Source: JAFAGX01 sp035623255 (GTDB lineage Bacteria; Acidobacteriota; Terriglobia; Terriglobales; Acidobacteriaceae). Taken from it: a stretch of DNA of 9,578 nucleotides. Each line of letters starts with the position of its first letter. Positions within the stretch are counted from its first letter, which is position 1. The notes under the pieces are model-generated. The model worked only from the letters and a program-made list of their open reading frames with translations, ran no database searches and had not been told where the DNA came from. The position numbers and the translations under genes are program-made. Where the stretch lies: positions 1 through 9,578 of the forward strand of contig DASPTU010000120.1 in assembly GCA_035623255.1 (NCBI GenBank). The letters are read 5' to 3'. Below are positions 6,187-9,578 of this stretch, piece after piece.

Positions 6187-7586
6187 AAATGTGGTCCGGC
6201 AGATTTCGGCAGCCGCTCGATCCCCGATTCGACGATTGGCAGCGCTCATTCATATTCGATGTTCGCCTGCTGCCTTACGAAATCGCCGCCAGTTCCGCGC
6301 ATGCGCGCGCCCTGAAAGACACGGGTATCCTGAGTTCCGACGAGCTTATCTCGATTCTGGAAGGATTGGACCAGCTTGGCAGAAAGGTTGCCGCGTCTCC
6401 TCAATTATTGAACGATGCCCAAGCAGAAGACGTTCACCATTTCGTCGAGCAACAGGTTGTGTCCCTGATTGGTGAAGTTGGCTACAAGCTGCACAGCGGG
6501 CGCAGCCGCAATGAGCAAATTGCGGCCGACCTCCGCCTGTACGTTCGCGACGCAATTGGGCGGCTACGAACTACGCTCGCTGAATTCTGTTCCGCCTTGC
6601 TTGAATGCGCCGAGCAAAGCGGAGATTGTGTCATGCCCGTGTACACCCACCTGCAACGCGCCGAGCCCGTGCTGGTGGCCCATTGGCTTCTTGCTTATTT
6701 CGAAATGTTCATCCGTGATGCTGACAGACTGGTGGATTGCCGCAAGCGAACGAACATCTGTCCCCTCGGATCGGGCGCAGCGGCCGGCGCGACTTTGTCT
6801 ATCGACCGCTGTGCGGTCGCCAACAACCTCCAATTCCAGGGAATCACTGCCAACAGCATCGATGCCACCAGTGATCGCGATTTTGTTCTGGAATTTGTGA
6901 ACGCGCTGTCTATGCTGGCCTTGCATCTCAGCCGCTGGGCCGAAGAAATGATCCTGTTTTCTTCCCAAGAGTTTGGCTTTATTTCCCTGCCTGAAGCCTA
7001 CTCCACCGGCAGCAGCGCCATGCCTCAAAAGAAGAATCCTGACCTGCTCGAACTCACACGCGCCAAAGTTGCCCGTGTGATTGGAGATACCACTACTCTG
7101 CTCATCAGCATGAAAGGCTTGCCTCTCGCCTACAACAAAGACTTGCAGGAAACCCAGGAACCTCTCTTCGATGCAACCGAGACCATTGAATCGCTGCTTC
7201 CGTTGGTGACCGCTTGGATGAAATCCGCAGAGTTTAACTACGAGCGCATGCAGCAAGCGTCTCAATCCGGATTCATGAACGCCTGGGCCGCAGCAACTTA
7301 TTTGGTCCAACGCGGAGCTGCTGCAAGACTGGCGCATGAAGCCATCGGCAAAGCTGTGCAGCTCTGCATCACGAAAGAGTGCGAGCTTCAGGATTTGTCA
7401 CTCGATGAGCTACGTCAGTTCAATTCCAGGTTCGACGTGGATTTTTATGATTGCCTGAAGCTCGATGCCGTTGTAGCTCTCCACGACGTCCCGGGCGGAA
7501 CTGCTGTCCGCCGGGTCAAGGCCGCGCTCGGCGCGGCAGCCCTGAAGGTCGAATCCCTTCGCGAGAAGGTCAATGCGCACGCGTAG
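6183..7586 (+). CDS. argH: Argininosuccinate lyase ArgH
   Basis: ArgH splits argininosuccinate into arginine and fumarate, the last step. The protein has 467 residues, typical of this homotetrameric fumarase/aspartase-superfamily enzyme. It begins with the family opening W-S-G-R-F (4-8), then SGRSRNEQ (105-112), THLQRAEP with His156 (155-162), and the superfamily signature GSSAMPQKKNPD (276-287), which contains the catalytic serine. Near the C-terminus the usual S-V-x-x-R-x-x-x-GGTA region reads VVALHDVPGGTA (430-441), so Ser and Arg are replaced by Val and His; this is probably tolerated. The ATG at 6183 overlaps the argG stop as ATGA, with GGGGTGA (6172-6178) 4 nt upstream. Confidence 0.97.
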   Translation: MKMWSGRFRQPLDPRFDDWQRSFIFDVRLLPYEIAASSAHARALKDTGILSSDELISILEGLDQLGRKVAASPQLLNDAQAEDVHHFVEQQVVSLIGEVGYKLHSGRSRNEQIAADLRLYVRDAIGRLRTTLAEFCSALLECAEQSGDCVMPVYTHLQRAEPVLVAHWLLAYFEMFIRDADRLVDCRKRTNICPLGSGAAAGATLSIDRCAVANNLQFQGITANSIDATSDRDFVLEFVNALSMLALHLSRWAEEMILFSSQEFGFISLPEAYSTGSSAMPQKKNPDLLELTRAKVARVIGDTTTLLISMKGLPLAYNKDLQETQEPLFDATETIESLLPLVTAWMKSAEFNYERMQQASQSGFMNAWAAATYLVQRGAAARLAHEAIGKAVQLCITKECELQDLSLDELRQFNSRFDVDFYDCLKLDAVVALHDVPGGTAVRRVKAALGAAALKVESLREKVNAHA

Positions 7587-8082
7587 AGCGATTCTGACGG
7601 ATGCCCACCACGTGCATGATCTCATCAGTATTTACTCCGCCGATGGCACTCTGCTTCCCCGAAGCCTCGCCGAAATTTGCGAAAACGTCCGCGATTTCGT
7701 TGTCCTCGAAGATTCCAGTCGCATCCTCGGTTGTGGCGCGCTCCATCTCTATGGCCCCCATTTGGCGGAGATTCGCTCCATCACCGTCGCACCTTGGGCC
7801 CAGGGAAAAGGCGGCGGCCAACTTTTAGTAAAAGCGCTATTGGCCGAAGCTAGGCGGCATCGCGTCGGCTGCATCTGCCTGTTTACTCGAAAACCCGAAT
7901 TCTTTGCTCGTCTCGGTTTCGTCCTCGCGAGCCGCGAGGATCTGCCCGATAAGGTCCGAAAGGACTGCTGGGTTTGTCCAAGATTCCATTCCTGCGATGA
8001 GGTGGCGATGACTCGCGGCGAGCTGCCCAAATACGCCATCCTTCCCGAGCCGCCGAGTTGGCTTGTAAAGCTTCAGGCATGA
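7573..8082 (+). CDS. argA: Short GNAT-type N-acetylglutamate synthase
   Basis: This is probably the enzyme that acetylates glutamate from acetyl-CoA to prime the pathway. It is a single GNAT domain of 169 residues without the amino-acid-kinase domain of E. coli ArgA, so it belongs with the short synthases such as that of Mycobacterium tuberculosis. The acetyl-CoA loop Q-G-K-G-G-G lies at 77-82 after the strand EIRSITV (66-72). Family-typical segments are LLPRSLAEI (27-35), RDFVVLE (40-46), GCGALH (53-58), FFARLGF (110-116) and a C-terminal cysteine cluster (Cys132, 135, 141) in D-C-x2-C-P-x4-C-D-E. The start overlaps argH by 14 bases, the longest overlap in the operon, with AAGG (7566-7569) just upstream. 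Its place between argH and argJ supports the call. A different GNAT substrate is possible but less likely. Confidence 0.85.
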   Translation: MRTRRAILTDAHHVHDLISIYSADGTLLPRSLAEICENVRDFVVLEDSSRILGCGALHLYGPHLAEIRSITVAPWAQGKGGGQLLVKALLAEARRHRVGCICLFTRKPEFFARLGFVLASREDLPDKVRKDCWVCPRFHSCDEVAMTRGELPKYAILPEPPSWLVKLQA

Positions 8083-9290
8083 AGCGCGGCCCATCGCACC
8101 AAATCCACCTGCCTTTAGGATTTCGTTTTTCCTCCACTTCAGCTGGCGTCAAGGTCAGTGGCCGCCCAGATTTGGCGCTGGTCGAATCCGTGCCCGGCAC
8201 AACTGCCGCCGCGATGTTCACCACCAATCGCGTTATTGCGGCTCCCGTCGACGTCGGACGGAAATTCCTGGCAGCCTCGCATAGTCGGGTTCGAGCTCTC
8301 ATTGTTAATTCCGGAAACGCTAATTGCGCCACCGGCCAGACCGGCATTCGAAACTGTCAGCATGTTTGTTCTCAAGTCGCGCGCTTGCTGCGAATCCCAA
8401 GGTCAGAAGTCTTTCCCTCCTCCACAGGAATCATCGGTGTGCCTTTACCCGTCGAAAAAATCATTTCGAAATTGCCGGAGCTGATGGATAGGCGTGCAAC
8501 AACCCTCAAAGCCGTTCAGGACTTCGCCGCAGCGATCATGACAACCGACACGAGACCCAAGCTCGCGTCGGCTCGCTTCGCATCGACAAAGGGGGCTGTC
8601 AATCTGCTGGGCATCGCCAAAGGCTCCGGCATGATCCATCCGCAACTCGCAACCATGCTTGTGTTCCTGCTCACTGACATCGCAGCCAGCCCCTCGCAGC
8701 TAAAGGCTGTTCTGCGGGACGTGACAGATGACACATTCAACTGCATCTCTGTCGACGGCGACACCTCCACCAACGACACCGTGCTGCTCATGGCATCAGG
8801 ACAAAGTGGCACCGACCTGCGCGAATCGAACGTCCGGCCCAAATTCCGGATGGCTCTCCAAGACGTGTGCCGCTCTTTGTCGCAGCAGATCGTCAGCGAC
8901 GGCGAAGGCGTTCATCACGTCGTGCGGCTAACTGTCGAACAAGCTCGAGATCGCGGCGAAGCCGTGCAGGTCGGCCGCACCATCGCTCATTCCCTCTTGG
9001 TCAAGACTGCCCTTGCTGGAGCCGATCCGAACTGGGGGCGCATCCTGGCAGCAGTTGGCAGATCCGGTGTTCCCATCGATGCCCGGCGAATCAACATTTT
9101 CATCGGAGGCGTGTTAGTCTGCCGAGGCGGGCAAAGCCAGTTTTTCCCCGTGCGCAAGGTTCACGGTGAGATGTCCAAGCCAAACTATGAAATCCGCATC
9201 CAGCTAGGCCGCGGCCGCGCGATCACGAGATATCTCACCACCGACCTGACCACCGAATACGTTCGCATCAACGCAGAATATTCGACTTAG
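8079..9290 (+). CDS. argJ: Glutamate N-acetyltransferase ArgJ
   Basis: ArgJ transfers the acetyl group from N-acetylornithine to glutamate, releasing ornithine and regenerating N-acetylglutamate; some members also use acetyl-CoA. The precursor cleaves itself before a threonine. Here the site is Ala191-Thr192 in HPQLATML (187-194), with Thr192 as the new N-terminal nucleophile. The oxyanion-hole region SSTGIIG is at 114-120, with NSGNANCATG at 77-86 and GDTSTNDT at 227-234. The C-terminus, EYVRINAEYST, matches the conserved end. At 403 residues it is full length. The ATG at 8079 overlaps the argA stop as ATGA, with only a weak AGG before it, so translation is probably coupled. A TTG seven codons upstream in frame is less likely. 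Whether it is mono- or bifunctional cannot be read from the sequence; a separate synthase next door makes strict bifunctionality unnecessary. Confidence 0.96.
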   Translation: MKRGPSHQIHLPLGFRFSSTSAGVKVSGRPDLALVESVPGTTAAAMFTTNRVIAAPVDVGRKFLAASHSRVRALIVNSGNANCATGQTGIRNCQHVCSQVARLLRIPRSEVFPSSTGIIGVPLPVEKIISKLPELMDRRATTLKAVQDFAAAIMTTDTRPKLASARFASTKGAVNLLGIAKGSGMIHPQLATMLVFLLTDIAASPSQLKAVLRDVTDDTFNCISVDGDTSTNDTVLLMASGQSGTDLRESNVRPKFRMALQDVCRSLSQQIVSDGEGVHHVVRLTVEQARDRGEAVQVGRTIAHSLLVKTALAGADPNWGRILAAVGRSGVPIDARRINIFIGGVLVCRGGQSQFFPVRKVHGEMSKPNYEIRIQLGRGRAITRYLTTDLTTEYVRINAEYST

Positions 9291-9355
9291 TCGGTGCGAA
9301 CCCGCGAGCCGACAGGAAGGGTGGCGTATCACTGCGAACGATGAAGAATAAGTAG

Positions 9356-9436
9356 AGGGCCGGCCAGTCGTCGAACTTCACTCAAACTCTAACCAAGCCG
9401 CGCGTGATGCAATTCGGTTTGCGGTATAGCTTCTAA
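9356..9436 (+). pseudogene. C-terminal remnant of an outer-membrane beta-barrel (Oar/TonB-dependent-like) gene
   Basis: A 26-codon frame runs from just after an in-frame TAG (9353-9355) to TAA at 9434-9436 and has no start of its own in a useful place. Its end reads K-P-R-V-M-Q-F-G-L-R-Y-S-F, with alternating hydrophobic residues, Tyr at -3 and a terminal Phe, which is the classic outer-membrane beta-signal. From memory, many acidobacterial Oar-like TonB-dependent proteins end almost exactly this way (N-P-R-x-x-Q-F-x-L-R-Y-S-F). Nothing upstream in the same frame continues the barrel, because argJ ends at 9290. It therefore looks like the 3' stub of a deleted or rearranged gene. Chance similarity of a short stretch cannot be excluded. 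Confidence 0.45.
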
Positions 9437-9470
9437 AAAGGAACACTATTGGAGCCTAAACTGGTTCGTT

Positions 9471-9511
9471 TTGTCATCCTGAGCAAGCCGCTTTTGCGCA
9501 GCGAAGGATCT
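9471..9511. repeat. Dispersed-repeat-like segment (TCATCCTGAGC...GCGAAGGATCT)
   Basis: The segment begins TTGTCATCCTGAGC and ends GCGCAGCGAAGGATCTG. From memory, elements of the form TCATCCTGAGC...GCGAAGGATCT occur in many intergenic copies in Acidobacteriota and some other soil bacteria. The ends are partly complementary (ATCCT at 9476-9480 with AGGAT at 9505-9509), giving an imperfect hairpin. Only one copy lies in this window, so repetition itself is not shown here. Confidence 0.5.
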
Positions 9512-9516
9512 GGGCG

Positions 9517-9541
9517 AGCCGCGCGAAGCGTCGCGGCTTTT
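9517..9541 (+). terminator. Terminator-like hairpin with T run
   Basis: AGCCGCG (9517-9523) pairs with CGCGGCT (9532-9538) around an 8-nt loop, and the 3' arm runs into TTTT (9538-9541). The form is that of a + strand intrinsic terminator. It lies about 225 bases after argJ and next to the dispersed repeat, so it may end the arg transcript, serve the lost upstream gene, or simply be part of the repeat. Confidence 0.35.
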
Positions 9542-9578
9542 AGCGACGCAATCAACGCGCGTTTGGCTCGCTTCCATT

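Noticed and set aside
6564..7337. 257-codon open frame on the minus strand opposite argH
   Set aside because: It lies inside argH, has no family features, and is best explained as a shadow of GC-biased codons.
9290..9313. Hairpin GTCGG/CCGAC directly after argJ as terminator
   Set aside because: The stem is bulged and is followed by CAGGAAGG, not a T run.
1..9578. CRISPR arrays, insertion sequences, phage or defence genes
   Set aside because: No spaced repeats, transposase, integrase or defence domains are visible on either strand.

Overview
The window carries what looks like a complete glutamate-to-arginine operon on the + strand, with a partial tRNA-Lys upstream and gene-poor DNA at the right edge. 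The order is argR, argC, argB, argD, argF, argG, argH, a short GNAT-type N-acetylglutamate synthase (called argA here) and argJ. The host is a bacterium with moderately high GC. Acidobacteriota is my best guess. The clues are the gene content, the short ArgA, and a downstream fragment that ends like the C-terminus of the Oar-like TonB-dependent outer-membrane proteins common in that phylum. This is recognition from memory, not a search result.

Layout: 1-60 is the 3' part of tRNA-Lys(UUU). 61-395 has no convincing gene; it holds only a weak 40-codon hydrophobic ORF. 396-462 is the control region: a sigma70-type promoter (TTGACA, 16 bp, TAATAT) followed by two 18-bp ARG-box-like palindromes 20 bp apart centre to centre. 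The second box abuts the argR ATG. 463-9290 is nine genes with no intergenic base: all eight junctions overlap, by 1 to 14 nt. 9291-9578 contains a short tail of a probable decayed outer-membrane beta-barrel gene, a dispersed-repeat-like segment, and a terminator-like hairpin with a T run.

The enzymes fit the acetyl-cycle version of the pathway. ArgA supplies N-acetylglutamate, ArgB phosphorylates it, ArgC reduces it and ArgD transaminates it. ArgJ moves the acetyl group back to glutamate and releases ornithine. ArgF, ArgG and ArgH then convert ornithine to arginine. No argE is present or needed in that scheme, and carbamoyl-phosphate synthase is outside the window. ArgR plus arginine probably represses the whole transcript, including its own gene, from the single operator.

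I see no phage, transposon, CRISPR or defence system, and no clearly undescribed system. The most useful points are the operator architecture, the fully overlapping operon, the control question raised by the enzyme types, and the beta-barrel remnant downstream.
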